This document shows positions 37,780 through 50,031 of a DNA stretch of 64,000 bases, in pieces. Within the stretch, counting starts at the first letter, position 1; each line of letters begins with the position of its first letter. The notes below the pieces were generated by a model, which was given only the letters and a program-made list of their open reading frames with translations, searched no databases and was not told where the DNA came from. The DNA comes from Cyathus striatus (taxonomy: Eukaryota; Basidiomycota; Agaricomycetes; Agaricales; Nidulariaceae). Position numbers and translations under genes: made by a program. Where the stretch lies: contig JAOVFP010000003.1 of assembly GCA_025738555.1 (NCBI GenBank), positions 868,001 to 932,000 on the forward strand, read 5' to 3'.

Positions 37780-40700
37780 TAGTGTTGCCGCGGCTCGGCT
37801 AAGGTTCAGCTAGGCTCGGCTACTCCTCAGCTCGGCTGTTTTGGGGCTCAAGAGCCAAAAATAGCTGATTTATTGGTTCGGTTCAGCTCAGCTCAAGGCT
37901 AGCCAATGGCTACTTTCAGGTTCATGATCAACTTCTATAAATGTATAGTAAATTGTCAACAAATCGTAGTCCTATGCATCATCGTCATGATCATCATGCA
38001 GTAAACTACTTAAGAATGCACTAATGTCCTCAGGTACCTTTTTTTCTTCATTCATAATATTCTCAATGATCTTGGTCTCGTCCTGTCTTGAAGTCCCTTC
38101 CATAAAGTTCAACTGTGAATTACCATGTTTACGAGAAAATTTGATCATTTGTAATGCTTCCATCAGCTTTGGGCTGATACGGTTTCGTCGTTCTGTCATA
38201 GTTTCCTTTGCAGATGAGAACACTCTCTCACAAGGAACAGCAGACCCTTGAATGGGTAGAATATCAAGGGCAAGTCGGAAAATTGTTGGGTATCTGAGAT
38301 GATTTTCCTATAAATAAAATTAGCGACACAATTTATACAAATACTCAAGAGCACTAGTTACCTGCCAGAAAGCGAGAATAGTGGAGCTAGATTGAGTATC
38401 AAGGAAGTATGATTCAACCTCAGCTTGAAGACTCTGTGGTTTAGAATGTCTACTGTAATAATCATCATCAAGCTCCAGAATCATGTCAGCACGAGCAAGA
38501 TCATCTAAGTCAGATTCATTGGAATCCATGTTGTCAAAACTGAAGTCAGAATCGTATGGATCATAATAAGTATCTTGTTTTCTGCGTGCTGGTGTCTTTA
38601 TATTTGCAGAAGTGCGATATTTTCGAAGCTAAGGAACAATTAATTAGGAAGAAAGAAATATAATATGTAAAATGACGAACTGTGTCAATAAAAAGCTGTT
38701 TCACCGAATCTACTTTGTTCGGCATATTTATTTCAATCCACTTGAGTTTGCTGGCAGGATTGAGAACTATAATCATGAGTTGATAAATAGGTATGAAAAA
38801 TGAAAAGATTATTAGAATTAATACATACTTAAAGAAAATAGGTAAGCAGGTACAACATTAGTGCGCTGATTATAGTCCTGTAGTTTTTTTATACCCGCAT
38901 TGATAACACTTTCATATATAGGCATGCAATCCTTGAGCTTTGTCCATATTTTAATCATCGCATTGAAAGATGGCAGTGCATGACATAGTGTTGGTGTCTT
39001 TTCAGCAGAAAGCTTCTGTTGAAATGAGTGTGGCACCTGTAATAGTAATGTATTATCAGTACTTATTCATATCATAAATTCATGCCTATTATTTACCCCA
39101 AGTATTGCAGCATATGACCTGAGTACTTCCCAATCGTTATTTGTGAGGACATAGTCCTCCAATTCACGAGATAAATACTGGTCAATTCCCTATTCATTTA
39201 GAACATTAATTATGTGAAGAATTTTAGTCAATAACACCTGCACACCTTTTGAACAGTTAATGCCCTTTCTATCATTAAATAAGTCGAAGACCATCATGTA
39301 CTAACATCACGTAGTAACTCTAAAACCGGATAATTTGGTATGTTGATCAGGGTCTTCTGAAAGGCATCTCGTCGATTAGATGATGATCGAATCTAGATGG
39401 AACTATGAAATTTAAGTGAAATATAAAATGATATATCAAATACCTTTCGAATAGCTGTGCGAAGCAAAGCTATAGGGTCACGTTTGCTTCCTGGCTTTGC
39501 TCTATATTCCACAGCATTATCTTCTGCATAACCTAAATCCGTAGCTGCTGATAATACAGCTTGACATGCGAGATTTACGATGTGTGGGAAGCAACTAGTT
39601 ATAAATAGAATGTCAGAACTTGCATATCGAAATATTTGAATACGCACCGTACACGCCGCTCAGAGGCATTGAAAGGAATATTGCGCACACGCAAGTCTTT
39701 CTGCAGTGCTTCAACAAATGTATCGTTATTTGAGGCATTGTCTAATGTTACCCAGCCGATCTATGAACATATTAAAAAGATCTTCCAGTAATCTAATATA
39801 TTATCATACCTTAGATGCAATTTCAAGTCGATCAAGAATATATAGAAATGCGCCAGATAGATGAACTCCAGTATGACGACCAGGTACACGATGAAATCCT
39901 ACTAAATCAGATTGAAGATTTAATTTATAATGCATTCCTTCAGAGGTCTGCTCTGTCTTGACTTCGATGCAATGGGCAGTTACAGCCATGAATGGAGAAA
40001 GGTTTTCATCTGACCATAAGTCCATTGTCAGTGAGATAGATCTGATTGTATTCTTCAATAATACATTGAGCTTAATGCGAAAAAATATTTAAAACAGTGT
40101 ACTTACCACTAATTCATCTCTCAAATGATCGAGATGATTATCCCATGTTTCCATAATTTTGTTGCAGAGCTGTGTGCGATGAGGGATATCTTCATCTGTA
40201 AGGTCTTCTCGCAACATTAGGAACAGAGACCGTAGTTTCTCGTTTTCGATCACATTAATTGACTATAATATAAGCATCAGTGTGAGTTAAAACGAGTATT
40301 GTAAGTACTATAATTCAAATACATACCTGGTCATCTGAAACAACCCAATCAACTAATGCTTCTACAAATGCTTCCTTTGAGAAAGGTTGTCGTTTCGGGC
40401 TGGCTTTGGCAGTGGGATTTTCATTGTGCTTCGCTCGGTGCGCATCAATAAGCGAGTTGATTTCGGCAGTCCTTCCAACCGTAATTTTCAGTTGATCACA
40501 GGCAGCAATCCAGTGGTCTAAGTGTATGTTTGCCAGATGTTGCCTAAGAATACCAGTAGTTGTAGATAATTTGTAGTGCGAAATCCTATGTGTTGGTTGT
40601 GATTTCTGAAGTAAACTAAAATTGCATCAGATAAACAGATATATTAGATGGTATAGTTACGAGAAAATAAAATAAAACTTGCCTGCAAAAGTGGCACTCT

Positions 40701-42008
40701 CGAAGTACTTCACCTTTTATATTTACTTCTTGGAAGAATGTCTTCACATCATCAGCACCACGGCTCTTCCCTGGACGTTCTTGCTTTGTAAATGCTTGGC
40801 CAGAACGAGCCTTACTGTGTGGACCAGCACGAGGGGACAGTGTCGACGGAGTTGCGACAGTGTTTAAACGCTCAAGCAAAGATGCATCAGCAGAACCATC
40901 TGAGTCACTATTGTTTGGATCCACTGGTTTGAGACTGAACTGAGGCATATCCAAGGGCTCTGGGCTGGTGGATGGTTTTTCGAGGAATGGATCCAAATTG
41001 CTGATATTGGTATCAACAGGAGGAGAAATCGGAATGGGTGATGGCACTGGTACAGCATTAGCTTTCGCTTTTTGAGACTGCTTATTTTGAGTAGTTTTGC
41101 ATTTCGGTTTCGCTGGTTCTGCAACAGAGAAAGTGATAAGTCGAAATTAAGGAGCATAGAATAGTATAAAACATGTAATACAGTGGACATACATACCTGG
41201 ATTGATTTCATTGTCATTTCCAGCGGTCTTCATGGCAGCAGCTTTACGAGGAGGCATGAATAGCAAGTGGTAGAGTAGAGCAATAGGGTGTCAGCAGTTA
41301 TTTGCAAAATGTATGCGTGATTCGTTCTGAATTTCATGCTATGCACTGCCACTTAAATACTTGAAATTTTCGGTATCAAAAAATTACAGTAAAGTACAAA
41401 TTAGAAATCTGGGTCGGTACTCTGTACCAGTCCTCGATGTTGCAACTCGCGCATCACAATTGCTCCGCAGCATTGAATTCAACAAGACACGATTATCATT
41501 GCTAATAGCCATTTTCCTGTGCGCTGGGTATCTGTAGGTGCAATAATAAAATCACCGAGACACAAGTATTGTAGTCAGTAACCATTTTCCTGTGTACTAG
41601 GTAGCCACAAGGCAGAAATGAGGCAAAACTTGGGCAAAACTGTGGTGCTATTCGTCAGTTTCAAGTACTTGAACTTGAGCAATGATGACATACATGATGT
41701 AACAGGAGCTTTATAGACATATTAATTGAACATGGGGTTGAGATTTGCCTTTCCGTATGGTGGAAATGTGTATGAGCTATAGAATTGGAGGATCGTGAAC
41801 GAAGTGTACTGATGGTTGTCGATTCCTGACTAGTTAGGCATAAGGAAATCCTTACGTACTCTGGCTTGGTCGGCTCGAGCCTCAGCTAGCCGGCTATTTC
41901 CTGAGCCACTCAAAAATAAGCCGTACTCCATTTTGGAGGCTCAGCTCGGCCAATTTTCGGTTCAGCTCATGCGGCTAGTGGCTTTGAGCTGAGCCCGCGG
42001 CAACACTA
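37780..42008. mobile_element. hAT DNA transposon, apparently complete
   Basis: Terminal inverted repeats TAGTGTTGCCGCGG (37780) and CCGCGGCAACACTA (ending 42008) enclose a complete transposase gene. Both subterminal regions are packed with GCTCGGCT / GCTCAGCT motifs, a known feature of hAT transposase-binding ends. The expected 8-bp target duplication is not clean: the flanks CTTTGATGACCC (left) and CTTTGGGACACC (right) are only similar. The element is about 4.2 kb. Confidence 0.85.
37972..41257 (-). CDS. hAT family transposase
   Basis: The start is ATG at 41255-41257 (MPPRKAAAMKTAGNDNEINP) and the stop at 37972. About a dozen exons join in frame. In order: a Pro/Ser-rich N-terminus, a BED-type zinc finger (CHFC, then TGILRQHLANIH), the RNase H-like catalytic core with first Asp in LTMDLWSDENLSPFMAVTAH and second Asp in IGWVTLDNASNNDTFVEAL, the helical insertion with CFPHIVNLACQA, and the C-terminal hAT dimerisation region GSAVPCERVFSSAKETMTER, followed by an acidic tail (HDDDHDDDA-like). 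The intron after CHFC starts with GCAAGT, giving a rare GC-AG intron. No stop or frameshift was noticed, so it may encode an active enzyme that cuts and re-inserts this element. The third catalytic residue was not located with certainty. Confidence 0.85.
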
Positions 42009-42626
42009 CTTTGGGACACCATTAGCGAGACGAACTTTCATATTTAAGTACCCTGACACATAGCGAGTGATGCGGAATACCATAGATGGTGATTGATCAC
42101 AAAAATGCGTTTAAAACTACAGTCTGGAACTGGAAGAGGGGTAGCTACCCTCCTTCCAGACTTTGCTTTCAGACTGCATCTGAAAGGCTTCGGAGAGTGA
42201 AATATTTTCCGGGGTCTTGCTTAATCATCAGGGAAATATCGGCTAACGTCGGCAAATGCGTCTGAAAGCAAAATCTGAATCTGAAAGGCTTTCCAGAGGT
42301 TATGGAAAGTCACCCAGTACATATGTGCATGCTAGTCTGATGTAGCCTTTTCTTTGATATAAGTGCTTTTCCCTCCCATAGTGAAGAACTTCAATGGCAC
42401 TGTGGACCAATTTTCTGAAAAATAAGTATACAAAATAACATGACATAAAGCCTACTACATCGCCAATTATACTGCGACTATGTCATACGAGGGGAGGGAG
42501 AGCACCGTATCAGTAGTATGAATCTTGAGATGATACGTCCCTGCAGGGATTTTGACGTCGGAGATCGAAAATGCGTGTCAGGAGGGCGTTTAGAACTAGA
42601 AGAGGGGGGGCCTCTTCCAGATTATT
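42009..42626. other. No gene; remnant of an inverted-repeat element
   Basis: A right-end remnant (TATGGAAAGTCACCC, ending near 42316) resembles the end of the 42627-43407 element. The region also has repeated TCTGAAAGGC / CTTTCAGA motifs. Nothing else is seen. Confidence 0.5.
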
Positions 42627-43407
42627 GGGTGACTTTCCACAACGTCTGGAATGGCTTCCAGAATCAGATCTCATTTCAGACATGATATGCCGAGATGCCG
42701 CTACCAAGGTACGCGAGTAAGCGAAGATTTCATACTCAGCTAGAAAAAATCACCCACTTTCAAACCTTCGTCTAGATGAGGCCCTTTTACCCCCCCTCCA
42801 GTATCAGACAGGCCTTTCAGAGCCTTTCAGACTCATTTTCACAGTCCGCGACGCCTTCGCCTATGTTGACCCTGATATATAGCGCATACCTTCGCTATAG
42901 ACAGCCGCCTTCAACTGCTTCAAGTCTCAAAATCTCTAGCTTTCATGCTCATGGATTGACTGTTGGCAGCCGAGGGTATATGGTTAATAAAGTATTTTTC
43001 TTCTCTGTTATTCACACTAATTTCCCATGACTTAACAGGGATTAGATGCATGTTTCGTTGTGTATTTATGTCATAGTTGCCAATTGTATGAGTTCATCAT
43101 CCTGTTGCATGTATTGCTCTTCTTCATAAAGGATGGATAGTAGGAACTCGGCTTCATCTATTCTAAGAGAGTGCAAGCAATTAGAGGCAGTAAGAGAGAG
43201 TGAAATCCTAATAACCATTGAAGAACTTTATTTAATTGACTAGCTAAGAACATGTTGCCGCTAATCAAACATATCAGGAATGCGACTGCATTCTAAACGC
43301 GTTATGGTTTTTCAGACTGTGGTTTCAAACTTCAGACTTCGGGACTTTCCGCCAGGAACAGGTCTACAACAATATCTGAAATTTCAGATCGTTGTGGAAA
43401 GTCACCC
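42627..43407. mobile_element. 781-bp Harbinger-like miniature element
   Basis: The ends are inverted copies of GGGTGACTTTCCACAACG (18 bp perfect), flanked by ATT on both sides (42624-42626, 43408-43410). The interior has no recognised gene; an open frame at 42776-43030 has no motif. The ends are related to those at 35693 and 49888. Confidence 0.75.
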
Positions 43408-43410
43408 ATT

Positions 43411-44471
43411 GGATGCCTTACCGCAGCGTTTGGAACTTCAGAATAAATTTCCAGATGCCTTAAGCGAGATGAGAATGAGATCTGCCGCTCTGCCGGCTAC
43501 TAAATCTGTCTTAGTTGACAGCTGAGGTTGAATATGACCCCCTTCCAGATTTTGCGTCTGGAGGAGGCCTACCACCCCCCCTTCCAGCTCCAAACGCTCG
43601 TTCCAAACATCTTTTCAGGCTAGTTCAAGGCTCGATGTCAACTAACTCTTCCAACCTTCAGGGTACTTCCTCATCTCTTTATCTGCTTGTCGTTATCTAA
43701 CCTCGCTTGTAGGCCTATGCACGCACTGCAATTTATGTGCTGCACTTACACTCATCCCAAAGCACTCTTTTTCGCTCGATTTCTTGTGGTATTCTCTGCT
43801 ACATTTGGTGGGTAACAGTTTACATTCAACAGGGCCCGGTCACTGCATTTTATCATTGCAGGTGACCACATAGTCGACATCCACAAGAATATATATTGAA
43901 GAAACTAACGAAATATAGGAGATATTAGCGGATAGTAGACGCTTTGTAGACACGTTGAAGCGGCATAAATAACACTGGAATTGTAAGTGAGCCACCATCT
44001 TTCTACTCCTACAATCCTTCTTACAATCTTTTAGACAATCCACGCTCTTTATATATATATGTCTCACTTACACATTACCCAACCGCATCATGGAAACTCT
44101 GTCGAGTGCGGAAATGTCCCTTCATGGGACAGTTCAATTCCGCTTCCACCTTTGCAGCAGGACAGTTATTTCCGTCGATATGTATGTTACTCTTCGTCTA
44201 ATGTTTCTCAGTGAATGAATCTTATTATCTGGCCTCAGAGTTCCGCTGTTCAGCCATCACATACACATATCCATGTTGCTTAGATTTTGATAAGATCAGG
44301 GATGATTTAGGGACACTGTCATTGGGCTGTCACTATTTCTCTAAGAATTGTTTATTATCTGTATGTACATGCGTCCTACGGCTTGGAAACAAAATGCTAC
44401 TTTTGCCGACCGCCACTCGCTTAAGATCTGGAAAAGTAGTTTGAAGTTCTAAACGCTGCGGTAAGGCATCC
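43411..44471. mobile_element. 1061-bp Harbinger-like miniature element
   Basis: The ends are inverted copies of GGATGCCTTACCGCAGCGTT, with similarity continuing for about 65 bp (GAACTTC..TTTCCAGAT..CTTAAGCGAG). The flanks are ATT (left, shared with the neighbouring element) and ATC (right), an imperfect 3-bp match. No transposase is recognised inside. Confidence 0.72.
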
Positions 44472-44497
44472 ATCTATATAGTATTTCCCTTGGAAAT

Positions 44498-45704
44498 TCT
44501 CCCACGGTCGCTTTTGGATGGCTGCAAACCTGCTTTTGGGTGTTGCGCGCTCTCGCGTTCTTGGGGTGATCGGGCTTCCCTCCCAGCGGTCTGGGCACGC
44601 TCTCCAATTCATTTGGGATTGAATGTGTGCGCTCCGCTCTCTTTCGTCACCGATCTCTGCTGGGTTTATAAACCTGGTGCTGCATGCAGGCCTCTCATTT
44701 TGCGATCCTCTTCCCGACCGTCATCGTCTGCTTTCTGTGTTTCTCTTTTATCTGCTGTTGGTTTTCCATGGGTGGCTTGGTGTCTTAGTGAGTTTGATGT
44801 TTATGTGGTCGTTGTGTTTTTCACTCACCATGTTGCTCCTTTGACAGTTCTTTCATGGTGGGATTTCGTTGTGTGATGGAGGTCGTTGTGTCATTTAGGG
44901 GGTTTATGTATCAGGATGGTACTTGCCCTGAGCGTCCTCCTCACCCCATCGTATAGGGTTAGGAAAGTACATCGAGCTCTTCTTATCGTTTCCAGCGTTC
45001 CTCTCACCGGTAGCTGTCCATTGTGCGCCTCTTCCTCTCCAATTATTTTACTCCACTCCCTTTCTCGATCGGTGTGTGGTGGGATGTGTGCCTCTCATTT
45101 TTTATTCTCCTTCCTGTCTCTGGCTGTTTCCTTTACGCCTTTCTCTTCTTCTTTCTGCTGCTGCTCTTCGTTTTGTGCATGTGTACGGGTGGCCTGGTGT
45201 CTCGATGTGCTTCATCTTTCTACATTAGTTATATTCTCGACTCACGGTGGTGCTCTGCTGACAGTTTTTTGGGGCCGGATTCCGTTGTGTGGCAGAGGCC
45301 ATTGCGTCACTTAAGGAGGTTGCATATCGAGATGGCCCTGGCAATGAATATCGACCTAACGCTGTGGTGCAAGGATACGAAAGTATGTGGAATTCAGGTT
45401 ATCATTGCAAATGTTGGTCTCGCTGGTGGCTGCGTATTGTGTGGCCCTTCCGTCTCATTCATGTTTCTTCTAATTGATGACTCCTATGGGTGCTAGCAGG
45501 TGTGGTACACCTACCTAACTCTGCTACTTACTTTATTGTTCAAATGTTCAAACGTTCACTACTTGCTCAAATGTAAAATATGTCGTTCTTAAAAGTTTTT
45601 CTCAGCTTTCTCTACTTTGTATTATGTGCTTATCTATTTTAAATAATTACGCGATTCTGTTCACATTTTTATTTAGCCCGTGCGAAGCACGGGTTAACTC
45701 GATA
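44498..45704 (+). mobile_element. Helitron-like element A
   Basis: It starts with TCTCCCACGGTCGC, the same start as element B at 46130. It ends with the hairpin CCCGTGCGAAGCACGGG (45677-45693) followed by 11 nt; element B has the same hairpin in the same context. The expected CTRR end is not clear here (TTAACTCGATA). It contains two ~410-bp repeated modules (around 44916 and 45332) with intron-like GTGAGT..CTGACAG segments. No Rep/helicase gene is present. The 5' boundary is inferred from where A and B start to match. Confidence 0.6.
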
Positions 45705-46129
45705 CTACTACATATCAACGTACCCTCATTCCTTACAAACACACTACCATTTCCTTCAAAAGCCTCCTCTGCGCTTCGCTTTCTTGACTGGCTTATCTTT
45801 CGATTCATTGATAATGTTCCAGCAAGATATGTAAGCAAACCTTTTTTTTTCCTCTTGCACTGTAAGGGAGTAATATAAGGGAAGTATAGCGCGGTAACAA
45901 AAATGCTAAGCACATACCACAATCGATATCGAAACTCTCGAACATGCAGACCTCACGCAACCGTGATAAATTTCCTCTGCAAAGCTAATGATTTCTATGA
46001 TGTCAACGGTTTCAGACACCTCGAGAACAATATTTTGATGAAGTCGCGTTGGGGTGCCTCCAAAGTGTTCATAGCACACTTGAAAGGTCCACGCAGGCAA
46101 GGTAAAACATGAGAACAGGGAACCGAAAT
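45705..46129. other. Between Helitron-like elements, no gene seen
   Basis: AT-rich sequence. Overlapping frames on both strands (45903-46112 plus, 45906-46100 minus) have no recognised motif. Confidence 0.45.
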
Positions 46130-49100
46130 TCTCCCACGGTTGCTTTTGGACGGCTGAACCTGCTTTTGGGTGTTGCGCGGTCTCGCGTTCTTGGGATGAT
46201 CGGGCTTCCCTCCCAGCGGTCTGGGCGCGGTCTCCTATTCATTTGCAGTTGGGTGCGTGCCGGTGCGCTCCATTCCCTTTCGTCACCGATTTCAGCTGGG
46301 TTTATAAAGTTTATGGTGCGTGCGGGCTTCTCATTTTGCGCTCCTCTTCCTCACCGTCATCATCTGCTTTTAGTGTTTCTCCTTTTCTATCTGCGATTGG
46401 TTTTCAATGGATGGCCTGGTGTCTCGGTGAGTTTGATGTCTTTGCGTTCGTTGTGTTCCTCGCTCACCATATTGTTCCCCTGACAGAATTTTTGCCACTG
46501 GAATTCGTTGCGTGGCGGAAGTCGTCGTGTTGTGTAAGGGGCTTGCGCATCAGGATGGCACTTGCCCTGATCGTCGTCCTCACGCCGTGCTGTGGGATTA
46601 CGACGGTACGTGGGCCTCTTATCTTCGCCAGCTTTCCTCTCACCCGTGGCTGGCCGTTGTGTGCCTGTGCGTTTTTCACTTTTCGTTCTTCCTCCACTTC
46701 CTTTCCTATCTATGTGCGTCTTACTTTGGTCTTCTCTCCTGTTTCTGGCTGCATCATTTATGCCTTTCCTTTCTTCCTTCTTATGTTGCTATTTGTTTTG
46801 TGTATGTGGATGGGTAGCCTGCTGTCTCGGTGAGCTTCCTTTTTCTATGTTACTTGTGTTCCCTGCTCATGATAGTGCTCTGCTGACAGATTTTTTAGGG
46901 CTGGTTCCATTATGTGGGAGACACCGTCACGTCGCCTAAGGAGGTTACATATCGCAATGGCACTGGTGATGAATATCGTTCTCACACAGTGGTGCAAGGG
47001 TACAAAAGTACGTGGATTTTGTGTTACCGTTGCAAACTTTGGTCTCAGTGTTGCCTGGTGTCTCAGTGAGTGCTGTGTTTCTGTTTTCGTTGTGTTTGTC
47101 GCTCACGATATTACTACCCTGACACAATTTTTGCCGCCGGAATTCATTGTGTAGCGGAAGTCGTCGTGTTGTAGGGGTTTACGTATCCGGATGGCACTTG
47201 CCTTGAGCGTCATCCTCACGCTACAGAAGTACGTGGACCTCTTATCGTTGCCATCGTTCCTCTCACTGGTGGCTATCGGTTGAAGGTATTTAAATATTAG
47301 ACAACGGTAAGTTCTCCTGTTTTCTGGTGTGAAGAGTAGATAGCCTGTATTGTATATATAAGTATGGTGAACACTGAACAGTAGTATTTACATGGGTGTT
47401 AAACTGAATTTGTAATGATACCACATGTATATGTACTTAGATAATTCAAGAATTTAATACATGTGAATTTGGATATGGAGAATGCAATAAACTAAGTGAT
47501 AAATCAGGTGAGAGCACAGCAGGTCATGCTCAGTAAAAATGAAAAGTCATGTCTGGCATGCGATGGTCATGCGAGATCATGTAAAAAGTGCTTCTCGTCA
47601 TGCGCCAGGCATTTATGACATAGTGTGTGAATATTACTAATGCAGCCCGATATTAAGATGAAATTCTTAGTTTGTAGGACATCTGCAACGCATGTACAAG
47701 TCATGTATAGTCCATATAGTAAGCATTTGCAGAGCAGAACATAGAGCTTAGTGTACAAACATCATAAAATTCTGGCTAAGTCCCATTGATTCCCTTGGCA
47801 CCCACTAAGGGTTCCGTGTACGTACATATATGTATGGCTGCATTAGTTCCTTAAGTGCGCACCCCTTGCTTCCAACCCAGTTTCCCTCTTTCCCCCATAC
47901 CCATTCGTATTCTGCTCTTCCTGTCTCCTCCTTCCTCAAAACTACTGTACGGTGTTTCACAGTTTCGTTCATGCAAGACAATAATGATCTGGTGAGGTCT
48001 GAGCTGCGAGGGGGAAGGGTGGAACAACGTTGGAACGGTGCATGGGCTCGAGATGGTTAAAACCAGCGAGTTGTTGGTGAGTCCTCATTCTTTATGGGGT
48101 TTCTATTGACACTACAGATAAATATTTATTGTTTACAGTCCCCCTGCGATTCCGTACCATCTCAATCACTGCAACGGCACATGGGCTTGGGTGATATTAA
48201 AACTAGCAAGCTTTTGGTGAGTCCCCCTCATTCGCTCTGGGATTTGTGTTGAAACTACAGACATATACTCATTGTTTACGGTCCTCCTATGATTCCACAC
48301 GATCTTCTGCTCACCGGCCCACATCCTGAACAGTGAGCAGCACATCGGCGCACCAACTCCCTAGCATTCTTTCATGTTAAAGAGTTGGGTATATCTTTTC
48401 ACTTGTTATTATTGCTGTGAGTAAAGCTTGAATGTTATACATTCTTTGTATGTAGATACAACATGTACTAGGTAGTAGATGTAATTGACTTCAAATTACT
48501 TATTCTACTACCATGATGGATGGATTAATAAAGAATAACTAGTAGCAGATGACCTGGGCATGTCTAATTCATGCCAATATCTATCAGTTGTAACGACATC
48601 CCATTGGATGAAAAGGAATGAATAAAATAAAAACGACATGACATCGACATGCAGTTGGAATGATTCTTATATAAGTTCTACATGACTCAAAAAAGTGCCT
48701 CCGCTCATTCAACCGACATGCATGTCCTATGCATGCGCTAAGCATGTCATAGCATGACTTTTCGTTTTTACTGAGGGTCATGGGTGGTCACAGTTATGTG
48801 TATCAGTAGGTAGGTAGGTATGGGTCAAACTCACAAAACCTATAATCTGTACATTAATTGATGATGCCTATGGGTGCTAGCAGGTATGGTGCACCTACCT
48901 AACTCTGCTACCTACTTTATTTTTCACTACTTGCTCAAATGTAAAACAGATTGTTCTTAAAAGTTGTTCTCGACTTTCTCGACTTTATAGTGTGTACAGT
49001 ATACAACCATCAAACGTGACAGAAAAAACATGATGTCATCATAACTCTTTGTTCCCTCCTCCAATTTTTACAAATGATGTATAGGCAGATAGCGTAGTAC

Positions 49101-49750
49101 TTCATTAACTCTACTGTAAAATATTTACTGCATTGGATGAAGGGAAGTTGGTCAAGTATACAAAATGGTGGATGGGAATGGATTTTGATCGGTACCACAT
49201 GGCGTGACAGTCAATTATTTATTACAAAACCATTCAAAATTAGTAGTGCCGAAGTCCCGGATCAGCTTATAAATAAAGTTTTGATGTCTTGCAAGACAGT
49301 GAATATCACAGAATCTGTAATTCTATAAGATATGACACACACAGCTCGATAAGAATAGTAGAAAATGTAGATTAGTGCTTTTCCTCAACAACTATATACT
49401 ACAAGAGTGATTATTCCTGATTTTTCACAACAATACAAGCCACAGAATTTTTGAAACTCACTAAATTATCCAAACTCCCCATTTTGTTTTGCATATAATT
49501 CTTTGGAATGTAAATATTTTGAATAGCTACTTCCTGTAACATTTTAATAGTATGATATTCCTTGCGATTCAAAAAGAATTGGTGTAATTGGTGTAGATTT
49601 GGGATCAGGATAAGCAAAATGAGAAAAGTTGTCACGCGAAGCGATAGTGTCACGTTTGATGGTTGTATACTGTATTTATTGATTTTAAATAATCACAAAA
49701 TTCTGTCCACATTTTTCTTTAGCCCGTGCGAAGCACGGGTTAACTGCTAG
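46130..49750 (+). mobile_element. Helitron-like element B
   Basis: It begins TCTCCCACGGTTGC, and its first ~1.1 kb is homologous to element A. The last ~70 bp match the end of A: hairpin CCCGTGCGAAGCACGGG (49723-49739), then TTAACTGCTAG with T following, which is the classical Helitron 3' structure (hairpin about 10-12 nt before CTAG, insertion before T). No Rep/helicase is present, so it is non-autonomous. The middle carries a further inserted inverted-repeat element (47517-48785) and unassigned sequence that may be captured host DNA (48860-49650). Confidence 0.68.
47517..48785. mobile_element. 1.27-kb inverted-repeat element with CATG-rich ends
   Basis: The left end (TCATGCTCAGTAAAAATGAA, then AAGTCATG) and right end (CATGACTTTTCGTTTTTACTGAGGGTCATG, read as its complement) are inverted copies. 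They continue inward for about 90 bp with many CATG words and a shared AAAAAGTGC block. There is no coding potential of note. The target duplication is unclear. It is nested in Helitron-like element B. Confidence 0.6.
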
Positions 49751-50031
49751 TTATCTAGAAAGGGATCAGGATTCAGTTTTGAGATCAGCTGTCAAAGTGA
49801 GCCGATTTGTACAACGGCATCACGGCCAATCTCGCTTATGACGTTTAGAAATTTAATCTAGGTTTCTAAACGCTGCGGGAAGTCATCCAATACTACGAAA
49901 CCGGAGGCCACTAACAACATTAGCATTGAATAAACATGTGAGTCTACATATGGGTCTGAAGTAAATATACAAAGATCATATTTCCTGAGCAAGGACGTAC
50001 GGCACAGATATCATACATGTCATGATATAGG
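49751..50031. other. Right end of nest and 3' flank of copy 3
   Basis: It contains the right inverted repeat of the 35693-49888 element (49800-49888), then about 140 bases of 3' flank to the A-T-TE gene. No gene is seen. Confidence 0.5.

Larger units (their letters stand above)
44498..47290 (+). repeat. Repeated ~400-bp exon/intron-like modules in the Helitron-like elements
   Basis: Five diverged units centre on GGATGGCACTTGCC-type blocks near 44916, 45332, 46552, 46953 and 47190. Within units, segments resembling introns (GTGAGTTTGATG..CTGACAG) separate segments with coding-like similarity such as RDGPGNEYRPNAVVQGYES and QDGTCPDRRPHAVLWDYDG. No known domain is recognised. They may come from a captured gene. 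Confidence 0.5.
35693..49888. mobile_element. Possible 14.2-kb composite element with Harbinger-like ends (transposon nest)
   Basis: The left end GGGTGACTTCCCGCAGGGTT (35693) and the right end, read inward from 49888 (GGATGACTTCCCGCAGCGTT), agree at 25 of their first 27 positions. They continue with shared TTTCTAAACGT..TAAGCGAG blocks for about 65 bp. AAT flanks both (35690-35692, 49889-49891). Related but shorter elements with the same kind of ends occur inside at 42627-43407 and 43411-44471. A 3-bp target and GGG/GGA ends suggest the PIF/Harbinger superfamily, but no Harbinger transposase was found inside. The two ends may instead come from separate insertions. Confidence 0.5.

Noticed and set aside
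44490..46833. Long hydrophobic frames with repeated Phe/Leu/Val/Ser runs, resembling membrane proteins
   Set aside because: They arise from pyrimidine-rich, intron-like parts of the repeated Helitron modules, and frames change from unit to unit.
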